Assembly: GCA_965216395.1 (NCBI GenBank)
Contig: OZ244156.1
Coordinates: 186,001 to 250,000, forward strand
Origin: CAZBXD01 sp965216395
GTDB taxonomy: Bacteria > Pseudomonadota > Alphaproteobacteria > Micavibrionales > SZUA-601
DNA: 64,000 nucleotides
Direction: 5' to 3'
Every line of letters starts with the position of its first letter. The stretch's first letter is position 1. A program made the position numbers and the translations under genes. A model generated the notes under the pieces. That model was not told where the DNA came from, made no database searches, and worked only from the letters and a program-made list of their open reading frames with translations. Shown piece after piece: positions 1 through 7,200 of this stretch.

Positions 1-797
1 ATATCGTCAATCGACACGGCCATGGATCGATCATTGGCATGAATCATGGTTTCTTCGTCAACCATAATGCCAACGTGACCTGGAAAAAAGATCAAGTCGC
101 CTGCTTGGCCGTGGTCGCGACGAATGGCTTTGCCTAAGGCAATTTCTTGCATATCGCTGTCACGCGGGGCTGGAATAACACAGGCGCTTAGTACCAATTG
201 AACAAGGGCTGAACAATCAATACCACTGCCGCTGCGCCCCCCCCATAGATAAGGAACACCAAGAAAACGAAAGGATTCGGCTACAGGGTCTGTGCATTTT
301 TCTGTCAGTGGTTTGAGGTGGTCATTTAAAACATAACCGCCATGGTGCAATGTGGCCCAACGGTCTTTTGTTTCCGTTACATCAACCATTGACCCAAAAC
401 TTAAAGCCATGATGGGCGTTGTTTTGATATCGGGTTTTTCGTAAACAAATGTCGTTACGTTAGAAACGCGATGATTGGGTTTGGCGGTTTTCTTCTTTAG
501 TGATTGCGAGGGAACATAACCGACATAACCATCCGTCATGGATTGACCCCATGCCCAATTCCCATCATCTTCTAGGACATCAAACCATTCTCCGTATAAA
601 ACTTGCGTTTCAATAGCGCCTTTTTTGGGCATGCGATATAGATTTACATGCGGTGATAAGATGCTGTGGCGAACAGGTTTAGCAAATTTTTCTGCATTGA
701 CCTTCCCTTTGAGGTGTTCGGCCGCTAAATCGCTACGGGCTAATGTGGTGCGGTGATCGTTTGTAACACCAGAAAAAAACATCGTTAAACCTACCAT
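1..797 (-). CDS. NlpC/P60 family peptidoglycan hydrolase (C-terminus cut by window edge)
   Basis: About 265 residues are visible; the reading frame runs off the left edge. The N-terminus (SDLAAEHLKGKV about residue 22) is the form usual in alphaproteobacterial NlpC/P60 proteins. It is followed by an SH3-like segment (YGEWFDVLEDDG, YVGYVPSQSL) and then the papain-like domain. The catalytic cysteine is about residue 195 (SGIDCSALVQ) and the histidine about residue 241 (PGHVGIMVD). Family role: cleavage of D-Glu-diamino-acid bonds in cell-wall peptides. The start at 797 is preceded by AAGGT; no signal peptide is seen. It is last in a same-strand run after infC. Confidence 0.85.
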   Translation of the reverse strand, partial: MVGLTMFFSGVTNDHRTTLARSDLAAEHLKGKVNAEKFAKPVRHSILSPHVNLYRMPKKGAIETQVLYGEWFDVLEDDGNWAWGQSMTDGYVGYVPSQSLKKKTAKPNHRVSNVTTFVYEKPDIKTTPIMALSFGSMVDVTETKDRWATLHHGGYVLNDHLKPLTEKCTDPVAESFRFLGVPYLWGGRSGSGIDCSALVQLVLSACVIPAPRDSDMQEIALGKAIRRDHGQAGDLIFFPGHVGIMVDEETMIHANDRSMAVSIDD

Positions 798-865
798 TAT
801 TTTTTACCTTAATTCTTCGTTTGTCAGGATATCGATTTTTTCTACTCGATATGATGTTTGTTCTT

Positions 866-1624
866 TTAAAAAACGTTTACGGCTAAAACGAATCCAAGAC
901 AAACACAAATAAATCCTACCAGACGAACCATAACGGATAAGTTAATGGACTCTAAAAAAGTTTCAAATCCGATGCCAATAATATTAAAAATAAGACCACT
1001 CAGGCCAAATCCAAGCCAAAAAGAAACCAAACTTGTTTCACCGATATCATTGATTGTATGGGTAAAACCAAGCCCAAGTCCGGCCAAAGCGGCAAAGACA
1101 AGTGCGATATAAGCAGGTAAAGTAAATTGCATACCAACCATGGCCCCTACAACCATCGACAGGACAACACCAATAACGCCATTCGTGGTCATGTCAGGTA
1201 AATAAGGCGTGCTGGCAAAGGTCAGATCAGGTTGCCATTGGGGATGAAACGCACTGATGAAAGCGGCGGCAACAATACTGACAAATAATACGATGGGGAC
1301 CGCCCAGATTGTAGATAATTTACCACTTTCTTGACCTGTCCATAGGCCAAAACAAAACATAATCACCATAAAAACAGGTTGAAAAAGCGGCATTAACATC
1401 CCTCTTAAAAAAGGACGACTTGTGGTGTTTTTGGTCAAAATATCACGCGCTTGTTTTAAGTCTTCAACGAAATCAGAGGAAGGCGCTTGAGAAGAACTTG
1501 TGGTTGACACCGTCGATGTGTCACTTGTTATCTCTTGTGCATAGACTTTAGAATGAGGGACCACAAAAAGAGTGGTTAATATGATAGTTATTAAAATAAA
1601 AAACCTTTGATAAATATTGCGCAT
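866..1624 (-). CDS. Hypothetical multi-pass membrane protein with signal peptide
   Basis: 252 residues. Residues 1-29 form a signal peptide-like segment ending in VYAQ, followed by a Ser/Thr-rich stretch and a short charged segment with LKQARDIL. From about residue 75 there are roughly five or six hydrophobic segments rich in Gly and Ala (VVLSMVVGAMVGMQ, FAALAGLGLGFTH), ending in the membrane. I do not recognise the family. The start is preceded by AAGGGAG at good distance. It lies 55 nt after the YunG-like gene and 68 nt before the NlpC/P60 gene, all on the same strand, so co-transcription is likely but no function follows from it. Confidence 0.6.
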   Translation of the reverse strand: MRNIYQRFFILITIILTTLFVVPHSKVYAQEITSDTSTVSTTSSSQAPSSDFVEDLKQARDILTKNTTSRPFLRGMLMPLFQPVFMVIMFCFGLWTGQESGKLSTIWAVPIVLFVSIVAAAFISAFHPQWQPDLTFASTPYLPDMTTNGVIGVVLSMVVGAMVGMQFTLPAYIALVFAALAGLGLGFTHTINDIGETSLVSFWLGFGLSGLIFNIIGIGFETFLESINLSVMVRLVGFICVCLGFVLAVNVF

Positions 1625-1679
1625 TTTGAATCTCCCTTTAACACGATCTATTTATAATCGAGAGAGCGTTTATGAGATA

Positions 1680-2069
1680 TTAATATCCCAAAGCCTTTTG
1701 GACTTTATCTCGTAAGATTAAATATCGATCATGGGTTTTTTGATAGGATAAAATAAATGCGCGTGTAGTGGTAAATCCTTTTGTTTTAGGTTCGGCCTTT
1801 GTAAAAATTGTCTTTGGAGGGAACTGCCCTTTTGTAAAATCGATATATTCGTCTGCAACTTGATTGAAATAATGATCTTGAGCGACCAGATTATTGGAAT
1901 TCAAGGCTTGACACCAAAGAATTTGCCCTCCCATATAATCTTGTACGATGCATGACGTCACCGCGCATTGTCCATAAGATGGGTTGCTTGTTTTCCAGTT
2001 TTCTGGGGCGTAACATGTCTGCCGACACCAACTTTTTTCGATAGCTTTTTGTAATATTACTAAATTCAT
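1680..2069 (-). CDS. YunG-like protein, translationally coupled to infC
   Basis: 129 residues. The sequence resembles the YunG family of small uncharacterised proteins: an early Trp/Cys segment (KSWCRQTCYAPENW), a PSYGQCAVTSCIVQDYMGG core, then HYFNQVADEYIDFTKGQF. The Cys, His and Asp of these conserved blocks would fit a papain-like fold, but that is inference. Its ATG overlaps the infC stop by one base (TAATG), so it should be translated by the same ribosomes that finish IF-3. An uncharacterised gene coupled to infC, in place of the usual rpmI-rplT, is unusual. Confidence 0.65.
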   Translation of the reverse strand: MNLVILQKAIEKSWCRQTCYAPENWKTSNPSYGQCAVTSCIVQDYMGGQILWCQALNSNNLVAQDHYFNQVADEYIDFTKGQFPPKTIFTKAEPKTKGFTTTRAFILSYQKTHDRYLILRDKVQKALGY

Positions 2070-2584
2070 TACTTAGCTGGTGAAACCACCATAACCACCT
2101 GACGGCCTTCGAATTTAGGTTCATGGTCAATTTTAACTTTATCAGCTAATTCTTCACGAATATCATTCAAAAGATTCATACCTAATTCTTTGTGCGCCAT
2201 TTCACGTCCGCGAAAACGAAGGGTGAATTTAACCTTATCGCCGTTATCAAGGAATTTATGCACATTACGCATTTTAACTTGTAAATCATGTGTATCAATA
2301 TTGGGACGAATCTTAATTTCTTTTGTTTCTTGAATCTTTTGCTTTTTCTTTGCCTGATTGGCCTTTTTCTGTTGGTTATATTTATACTTACCGTAGTCAA
2401 GTATTTTACAAACAGGGGGTTCTGCGTTTGGTGAAACTTCGACCAAATCCAACCCCGATTCATAAGCTTTTTCAAGCGCTTGATTGACGGGTAAGACACC
2501 AATCATCTCTCCATCAGCGCCAACAACGCGTACTTTTATTGCTTTGATATCTTCGTTCACGCGTGTTTTATCTATTTTGGCGAT
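2069..2584 (-). CDS. infC: Translation initiation factor IF-3, probable AUC start
   Basis: IF-3 binds the 30S subunit, blocks 50S joining and discriminates against wrong start codons and tRNAs. The N-domain (VRVVGADGEMIGVLP), lysine-rich linker (about residues 70-90) and C-domain (FTLRFRGREMAHKELG) are all present. The first standard start in frame is GTG at 2560. However, the frame continues upstream as AKIDKTR, and an AGGAG at 2593-2597 sits 8 nt before an AUC codon at 2582-2584. IF-3 genes are known for rare start codons (AUU in Escherichia coli) used in autoregulation, so I choose AUC, giving 171 residues. An ATG at 2587-2589 has only 3 nt spacing and stops after seven codons. Confidence 0.9.
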   Translation of the reverse strand: MAKIDKTRVNEDIKAIKVRVVGADGEMIGVLPVNQALEKAYESGLDLVEVSPNAEPPVCKILDYGKYKYNQQKKANQAKKKQKIQETKEIKIRPNIDTHDLQVKMRNVHKFLDNGDKVKFTLRFRGREMAHKELGMNLLNDIREELADKVKIDHEPKFEGRQVVMVVSPAK

Positions 2585-2630
2585 GTGCCATTCTCCTATT
2601 TTTTGTTAAGACTAATTTATAAAAATGCAT

Positions 2631-2658
2631 TTTATAGCGTAATTACCGTTCAAAGCAA
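2631..2658 (-). promoter_or_regulatory. Putative sigma70 promoter of infC
   Basis: On the minus strand TTGCTT (2653-2658) and TATAAA (2631-2636) are separated by 16 nt, about 45 nt before the infC start. The spacing and boxes fit a housekeeping promoter. This is a prediction by eye. Confidence 0.5.
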
Positions 2659-2745
2659 GTCTATCCTGCATAAAACAATGAAAATTATGCTTTATAATTG
2701 TAATTATTAGCAAAAAAATCTAAATAAATTATTGTTAGAGAGATA

Positions 2746-4263
2746 TTAAAGCAAAATTGTTTGCGTGATACGTGCGCCAATCGCGTTTAAACTGTCTCCA
2801 TCAATATGGTTTGCATCATGTAAGTTTGTGATATCGTGGGTCTGGATATAATGGCTATACGCATGATAAGGCGACATATTTGAAATATTGATACCAGCGT
2901 TTTGAATAGAAGTTGTACCGGTTTGATAAGGCGATTGTTGAATTTCCACAATTACAAAAGGTGTTTGTTCAAACTGGTTAATTTGATTTAAGCCGTCGAT
3001 CAACAATTTTAATCGATCTTCATAGGCAGTGTAATCAGCCATATTATAAGCATCTGATTCGCCTTGATACCAAATAAAGGCTATCGGATGCGCAACATAT
3101 CCATCATCTTCAATAAGTTGAATAGCGTTTTTTATATCTTGTTGTAAATTATTAAAGATGGATGATCCTGGCGTCCATTGGCTGATGGATGTGCTATCCA
3201 CCGTGTGTTTAACAATATGGAGCGTATCTTGTGTATTTTGCGTATAGGTTTTGGCAAAATTCATTTCAAGGCCCAGATGGTCATTTGTAAATGCTTGGTT
3301 ATTAATGCCGGCTTCTAAAACGTCCCATGTCAAATTTGTTCTATTATAAATTTGCGCGTTGGAAACTTGGCTTTCGCTGTCAAAACCACTCCCTGTGATA
3401 AGGCCACGTCCGGTTGCATTGCTCTGACCCGCAATAATGGCTAAATCTTTTTTGCCGTATTCTGTGATGATAATATCTGTATCTTTTTGCCACGCATTAA
3501 GAATCATATTCTCTTCGCGTTTTGTAAGACGTCTTGAGAAAATAGCACATTTTTTTAAAATAAATTTTGGCGCAAATACGCCCTCGGTTGCTAATTTGCC
3601 AAAAAAGAGAGGGCCAGAACTATTTTCATTGCTAAAACTGCTTAGATTATTGCCCATAAAATCATTCGCACCATTACTGCGAATAACCGTATCATTGACA
3701 GCGCCAGAGATAAGTTTCGTATGTAATGAAAGGATTCTATCTTCACCCTTTTTCATTGAATTTGTACTGCCATAACTGCTTAGAGCCAAACTTGAACCAT
3801 TACGGATCGTATGGCGATAACGTTGGCTGTCATTATAGTAATATAAATTTGTACCAATTCCAGAGGTTGCTGGGGATGATGTCGAAAAAAGCGCTCCGTT
3901 GGAATGATAATCTTCGGCGATTTTAAACAAGATGAGTATGGAACAGCCAGATCCATCATGCATAAAATTCCAATCGCCAATAGCGCCGGATATCATCTGG
4001 TCAAAAGCCATATTTGAAAAACTTAAACCACGTTCACTTTCATCATAAACAGGATAAACAGTTTCATTGCCTGCGCCTAGTTTTGTTAAATGACGGGCTT
4101 TGCCAGACATATCGTTAACATGTGAGACATTGAACCCTGTTTCAAAAGTAACATTGTCTCTCAAAGACAGATCAATCCACAATTCGCAATTGGGAATATT
4201 GGCAATATTGAGGCTTTTCTTGTTATTTCGGCTATGCCCCAAGCCAAAAGTTTTTAAATGCAT
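2746..4263 (-). CDS. SGNH/SASA-type carbohydrate esterase with lectin-like N-terminal domain
   Basis: 505 residues from an ATG with GGAG 8 nt upstream; the ATG overlaps the stop of the preceding gene (TAATG). Residues 25-260 resemble a LamG/concanavalin-like beta-sandwich (CELWIDLSLRDNV, MSGKARHLTKLGAG, CAIFSRRLTKREENMI). Residues 270-505 match the sialate O-acetylesterase/acetylxylan esterase SASA type: GQSNATGRG with the nucleophile serine, IWYQGESDA, and a C-terminal DANHIDGDSLNAIG carrying the Asp/His pair. Likely role: deacetylation of a surface or host polysaccharide, as in phage tail-spike or adhesin proteins. No signal peptide is seen, so a phage-like particle or another export route is possible. 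Confidence 0.75.
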   Translation of the reverse strand: MHLKTFGLGHSRNNKKSLNIANIPNCELWIDLSLRDNVTFETGFNVSHVNDMSGKARHLTKLGAGNETVYPVYDESERGLSFSNMAFDQMISGAIGDWNFMHDGSGCSILILFKIAEDYHSNGALFSTSSPATSGIGTNLYYYNDSQRYRHTIRNGSSLALSSYGSTNSMKKGEDRILSLHTKLISGAVNDTVIRSNGANDFMGNNLSSFSNENSSGPLFFGKLATEGVFAPKFILKKCAIFSRRLTKREENMILNAWQKDTDIIITEYGKKDLAIIAGQSNATGRGLITGSGFDSESQVSNAQIYNRTNLTWDVLEAGINNQAFTNDHLGLEMNFAKTYTQNTQDTLHIVKHTVDSTSISQWTPGSSIFNNLQQDIKNAIQLIEDDGYVAHPIAFIWYQGESDAYNMADYTAYEDRLKLLIDGLNQINQFEQTPFVIVEIQQSPYQTGTTSIQNAGINISNMSPYHAYSHYIQTHDITNLHDANHIDGDSLNAIGARITQTILL

Positions 4264-4598
4264 TATTCTTTCTCCGAAATATAGATTGTGCAATCATTTG
4301 TATTTTTAACAGCCGCCATATGTGTATATTGTTGTGACTTTCCACCACCAATGGCAATGTCCATGTAAGTTTCAGCGGGGATATAATGATCACTTGTACT
4401 GGCGGTGATGGTATTATCCCCAAAAGAAATAAACACATCACCCGTGGCATAAACGCCAATAACGCGCGTATCACTGTCAAAGGCTGTCGTGTTACGGTTG
4501 GATATACCTGTGATGGATATTTGATGCGTGGCGCTGTCTTTAAACCCTAAGGCCATAATAATATTATTATCACTGTCGCGTGGAAGAAGTGTGGTCAT
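4263..4598 (-). CDS. Small conserved protein paired with the esterase (phage tail/surface-associated type)
   Basis: 111 residues, beginning MTTLLPRDSDNNIIMALGF and ending CTIYISEKE. The pattern (TAFDSDTRVIGVYATGDVFI, then SDHYIPAETYMDIAIGGG) is that of small beta-rich proteins often encoded just before tail-fibre or surface-protein genes in alphaproteobacteria. It has no signal peptide or membrane segment. Its stop overlaps the esterase start, so the two are co-translated. It probably serves as a structural or attachment partner of the esterase; that is inference from the pairing. AAAGGA is found upstream of the start. Confidence 0.55.
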   Translation of the reverse strand: MTTLLPRDSDNNIIMALGFKDSATHQISITGISNRNTTAFDSDTRVIGVYATGDVFISFGDNTITASTSDHYIPAETYMDIAIGGGKSQQYTHMAAVKNTNDCTIYISEKE

Positions 4599-4626
4599 TG
4601 GTTTTTCCTTTTTCTAAAATTGGTAA

Positions 4627-4654
4627 TAAAAAAAACCGGCCATAAAGACCGGTT
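4627..4654 (-). terminator. Intrinsic terminator inside the leader of the esterase pair
   Basis: On the minus strand AACCGGTC and GGCCGGTT form an 8-bp stem (one G-T pair) with a 5-nt loop, followed directly by a run of T. It lies between the promoter at 4685-4713 and the gene starting at 4598, about 30 nt before the start codon. It therefore would end most transcripts early unless antiterminated. Confidence 0.75.
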
Positions 4655-4679
4655 ATAAACCCATTTCGGGCGTTTTCAT
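4653..4679 (-). other. Possible leaderless leader peptide of 8 residues
   Basis: An ATG at 4677-4679 falls where transcription from the promoter at 4685-4713 should begin. It opens a frame of eight codons (MKTPEMGL) whose stop TAA overlaps the first base of the terminator stem. No Shine-Dalgarno is possible, so translation would be leaderless. It may be chance. Confidence 0.3.
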
Positions 4680-4684
4680 TGTGT

Positions 4685-4713
4685 AGACTAACAAAATATA
4701 GCAAAAAAGTCAA
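4685..4713 (-). promoter_or_regulatory. Putative promoter of the esterase pair
   Basis: TTGACT (4708-4713) and TAGTCT (4685-4690) on the minus strand with a 17-nt spacer. Transcripts would first cross the short frame at 4653-4679 and the terminator at 4627-4654. Confidence 0.6.
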
Positions 4714-4737
4714 GGAATAAAATCCTATTATTGTTTA

Positions 4738-4751
4738 TTGATATAAGTCAA
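4738..4751. promoter_or_regulatory. FNR/FixK-like binding site
   Basis: TTGATATAAGTCAA matches the FNR/FixK consensus TTGAT-N4-ATCAA at nine of ten specified bases, with the GTCAA half often seen in FixK boxes. It lies 36 bp before the ldcA start and about 25 bp upstream of the divergent -35 box, so it could act on either gene. No regulator gene is in the window. Confidence 0.35.
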
Positions 4752-4787
4752 ACGGTATTATAGGGTGATATGAAAGGAATTTATCTT

Positions 4788-5729
4788 ATGAATTTTATTA
4801 AACCAAAAGCACTAAAAAAAGGCGATACGATTGGTGTAATCGCACCGAGTTCTAGAATCTTTAAAGAAGAGTTAGAACAGGCGATTCATTTTTGGCAAAC
4901 AAAAGGTTTTAACGTTAAAATTCATCCACAAACATTTGCTGTAGATGAACAATTTGCTGGTACGGTTGAACAAAAAATTGAGGCTATGCATGACGTATTC
5001 CAAGATGCTGATATTGATGCTGTTATGTGTGCCCGCGGAGGTAATGGCGCTATTCATTTGATTGATAAAATTGATTACGGTCTTATTCGAAAAAATCCAA
5101 AAATATTTATCGGTTATAGCGATGACACAATGCTTCATCATGCTTTTAACAAAAAGGCAAATTTGATAACTTTTCACGGACCTATGTTTAGAGAATTTGG
5201 GTCTGATTTAAGCAATGAAATAAAAGCGTTTTCTGTTTCATTTTTATCCGGTGATACAGATATAAACTTTTTTGATTTTAGTCAAAATATTCATGTTGTT
5301 AAAAAAGGAATGTCTTCAGGGCGTTTGTATGGGGGGACATTGCTATGTTTAAGTGGTATTATGATGTCTCCGGATTATTTACCTTCGTTTGATGGTGCTA
5401 TCCTTGTTTTGGAAGATGTTAATGAAGAACTCAGCCAGATAGATCGTACATTAGGTGCGTTGAGATTGGCTGGTGTTTTTAATAAGATTTCAGGTCTTGT
5501 TTTCGGCAAAACAGAGCTTAAAGAAGAAACAGGATCAATAAAATTTAATCGCTCTCTTGAACAGGTTATTCTTGAAAATACGGCGGGTGTGGATATTCCC
5601 ATTGTCATGAATGCACCATTCGGGCATGAGCAACCTAATATTATTTTTCCTATCGGTGCAAAGGCTGAGCTTATCGTTGATGAAAATGCAGTCTCATTAA
5701 AACTGTTAGAAAACCCTTTTCTTTCATAA
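4788..5729 (+). CDS. ldcA: LD-carboxypeptidase (muramoyltetrapeptide carboxypeptidase, family S66)
   Basis: Removes the terminal D-Ala from the tetrapeptide of recycled murein in the cytoplasm. 313 residues from the ATG preceded by AAGGA at 9 nt; an ATG 18 nt upstream is in frame but less well placed. The order of motifs fits S66: GDTIGVIAP at the N-terminus, CARGGNGAIHLID, nucleophile Ser about 111 in IFIGYSDDTM, the glutamate in LVLEDVNEELSQIDR, and the histidine in APFGHEQPNIIFPIG. There is no signal peptide, as expected for a recycling enzyme. It stands alone, divergent from the esterase pair. Confidence 0.9.
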   Translation: MNFIKPKALKKGDTIGVIAPSSRIFKEELEQAIHFWQTKGFNVKIHPQTFAVDEQFAGTVEQKIEAMHDVFQDADIDAVMCARGGNGAIHLIDKIDYGLIRKNPKIFIGYSDDTMLHHAFNKKANLITFHGPMFREFGSDLSNEIKAFSVSFLSGDTDINFFDFSQNIHVVKKGMSSGRLYGGTLLCLSGIMMSPDYLPSFDGAILVLEDVNEELSQIDRTLGALRLAGVFNKISGLVFGKTELKEETGSIKFNRSLEQVILENTAGVDIPIVMNAPFGHEQPNIIFPIGAKAELIVDENAVSLKLLENPFLS

Positions 5730-5758
5730 AAACTCATGCTAATAATGCTTCTTGTTGC

Positions 5759-5832
5759 GCGGGTGTAGCTTAATGGTAAAGCGCTAGCCTTCCAAGCTAG
5801 TTACGAGGGTTCGATTCCCTTCACCCGCTCCA
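5759..5832 (+). tRNA. tRNA-Gly (anticodon TCC)
   Basis: The acceptor stem GCGGGTG pairs with CACCCGC (5822-5828), discriminator T, and CCA is encoded (5830-5832). The D arm (AGCTTAATGGTAAAGC), the anticodon loop CTTCCAA within a CTAGC/GCTAG stem, and the T arm with GGTTCGATTCC are all regular. It lies 120 bp before a tuf gene, recalling the tRNA-tufB clusters of other proteobacteria. Confidence 0.95.
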
Positions 5833-5845
5833 TATAAAAAAGCTC

Positions 5846-5874
5846 TTGAACTATTGGGGATTTTACCCTAAATA
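5846..5874 (+). promoter_or_regulatory. Putative promoter of tuf copy 1
   Basis: TTGAAC (5846-5851) and TAAATA (5869-5874) with a 17-nt spacer, between tRNA-Gly and tuf. A GC-rich imperfect inverted repeat follows at about 5891-5910 (GGCGGCGCGGCCGC) in the leader. Confidence 0.45.
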
Positions 5875-5952
5875 AGGGGGCAGTGTTATGATAAGGCGGC
5901 GCGGCCGCTTTTATTTGTTAAAAATATAATCAAGACGGGGAATTGAAAAACA

Positions 5953-7128
5953 ATGAGTAGAGAGAAGTTTGAGCGTACGAAGCCGCATGCGAATATTGGT
6001 ACGATTGGTCATGTTGACCATGGTAAGACGACGTTGACAGCGGCGATTACGAAATATTTTGGTGATTTTAAAGCATATGATGAGATTGACGGTGCGCCAG
6101 AGGAGAAGGCGCGTGGTATTACGATTTCAACAGCGCATGTTGAGTATGAGACAGAAGGGCGTCACTACGCGCATGTGGATTGTCCAGGACACGCGGACTA
6201 TGTGAAGAATATGATCACAGGTGCGGCGCAGATGGATGGTGCGATTTTGGTTGTGAATGCAGCGGATGGTCCAATGCCACAAACCCGTGAACATATCTTA
6301 TTGGCCCGTCAGGTGGGTGTTCCTGCCTTGGTTGTTTTCATGAACAAGGTTGACCAGGTTGATGATGCTGAGTTGTTAGAATTGGTTGAAATGGAAATCC
6401 GTGAATTGTTGAACCAGTATGATTTTCCAGGGGATGATATTCCCGTGATTGCCGGTTCTGCATTGGCAGCGATGGAAGGGAATAACCCTGAGATTGGTGA
6501 AGAAGCGATCAAGAAATTGATGACAGCGGTTGATGAATATATTCCCCAGCCTGAGCGTGCGGTTGACCAACCATTTTTGATGCCGATTGAAGACGTGTTC
6601 TCGATCTCTGGTCGCGGAACCGTTTGTACAGGTCGCGTTGAACAAGGTGTTGTTAATGTCGGTGACGAAGTTGAGATTATCGGTATTAAAGATACAGCTA
6701 AGACAACCGTTACAGGTGTTGAGATGTTCCGTAAGCTACTCGATAGTGGTCAAGCCGGTGATAATATTGGTGCCTTGCTTCGCGGCACGAAGCGTGAAGA
6801 TGTTGAACGTGGTCAAGTATTGGCAAAGCCTGGTTCGATCACACCGCATACGAAGTTTGAAGGTGAAGCCTATATTTTAACGAAAGAAGAGGGCGGTCGT
6901 CACACGCCATTCTTTACGAATTATCGTCCACAGTTTTACTTTAGAACAACAGACGTAACGGGTGTTGTTCAGTTACCAGCGGGTACAGAGATGGTGATGC
7001 CTGGCGATAACGTGAAGGTGGATGTCGAGTTGATTGCGCCTATTGCGATGAACGAAGGTCTCCGTTTTGCGATCCGTGAAGGTGGCCGTACTGTCGGTGC
7101 CGGTGTCGTATCAAAAATTAAAGAATAG
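5953..7128 (+). CDS. tuf: Elongation factor Tu, copy 1
   Basis: Delivers aminoacyl-tRNA to the ribosome as EF-Tu-GTP. 391 residues, full length. G1 GHVDHGKTT, G3 DCPGHADY and G4 NKVD are present, followed by domains 2 and 3 (GRGTVCTGRVEQG; GGRTVGAGVVSKIKE). It differs from copy 2 (47766-48941) by one residue: Thr191 here, Ala191 there. It stands outside the str operon, behind tRNA-Gly and its own promoter, and ends in a strong terminator. Confidence 0.98.
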   Translation: MSREKFERTKPHANIGTIGHVDHGKTTLTAAITKYFGDFKAYDEIDGAPEEKARGITISTAHVEYETEGRHYAHVDCPGHADYVKNMITGAAQMDGAILVVNAADGPMPQTREHILLARQVGVPALVVFMNKVDQVDDAELLELVEMEIRELLNQYDFPGDDIPVIAGSALAAMEGNNPEIGEEAIKKLMTAVDEYIPQPERAVDQPFLMPIEDVFSISGRGTVCTGRVEQGVVNVGDEVEIIGIKDTAKTTVTGVEMFRKLLDSGQAGDNIGALLRGTKREDVERGQVLAKPGSITPHTKFEGEAYILTKEEGGRHTPFFTNYRPQFYFRTTDVTGVVQLPAGTEMVMPGDNVKVDVELIAPIAMNEGLRFAIREGGRTVGAGVVSKIKE

Positions 7129-7154
7129 TATATCATTTACTACAAATGAATTCG

Positions 7155-7182
7155 AAAACCCCGCAAACAAGCGGGGTTTTTT
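7155..7182 (+). terminator. Intrinsic terminator after tuf copy 1
   Basis: AACCCCGC (7157-7164) pairs with GCGGGGTT (7171-7178) around a 6-nt loop and is followed by T residues. Confidence 0.9.
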
Positions 7183-7200
7183 GTATAAGGGGATAGATGG

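Noticed and set aside
3437..4309. Plus-strand reading frames within the esterase gene
   Set aside because: No ribosome sites, no recognisable protein features, and they lie opposite a well-supported coding frame.
2746..4598. Prophage remnant
   Set aside because: The pair resembles tail-associated proteins, but no other phage structural, lysis or integrase gene lies near it, so this is left open.
4628..4656. Terminator serving the plus-strand ldcA side
   Set aside because: The T-run is only on the minus-strand side of the stem, and no plus-strand gene ends there.
6309..6880. Reverse- and other-frame reading frames inside both tuf genes
   Set aside because: They recur identically in both copies only because the tuf DNA is identical; codon choice belongs to EF-Tu.
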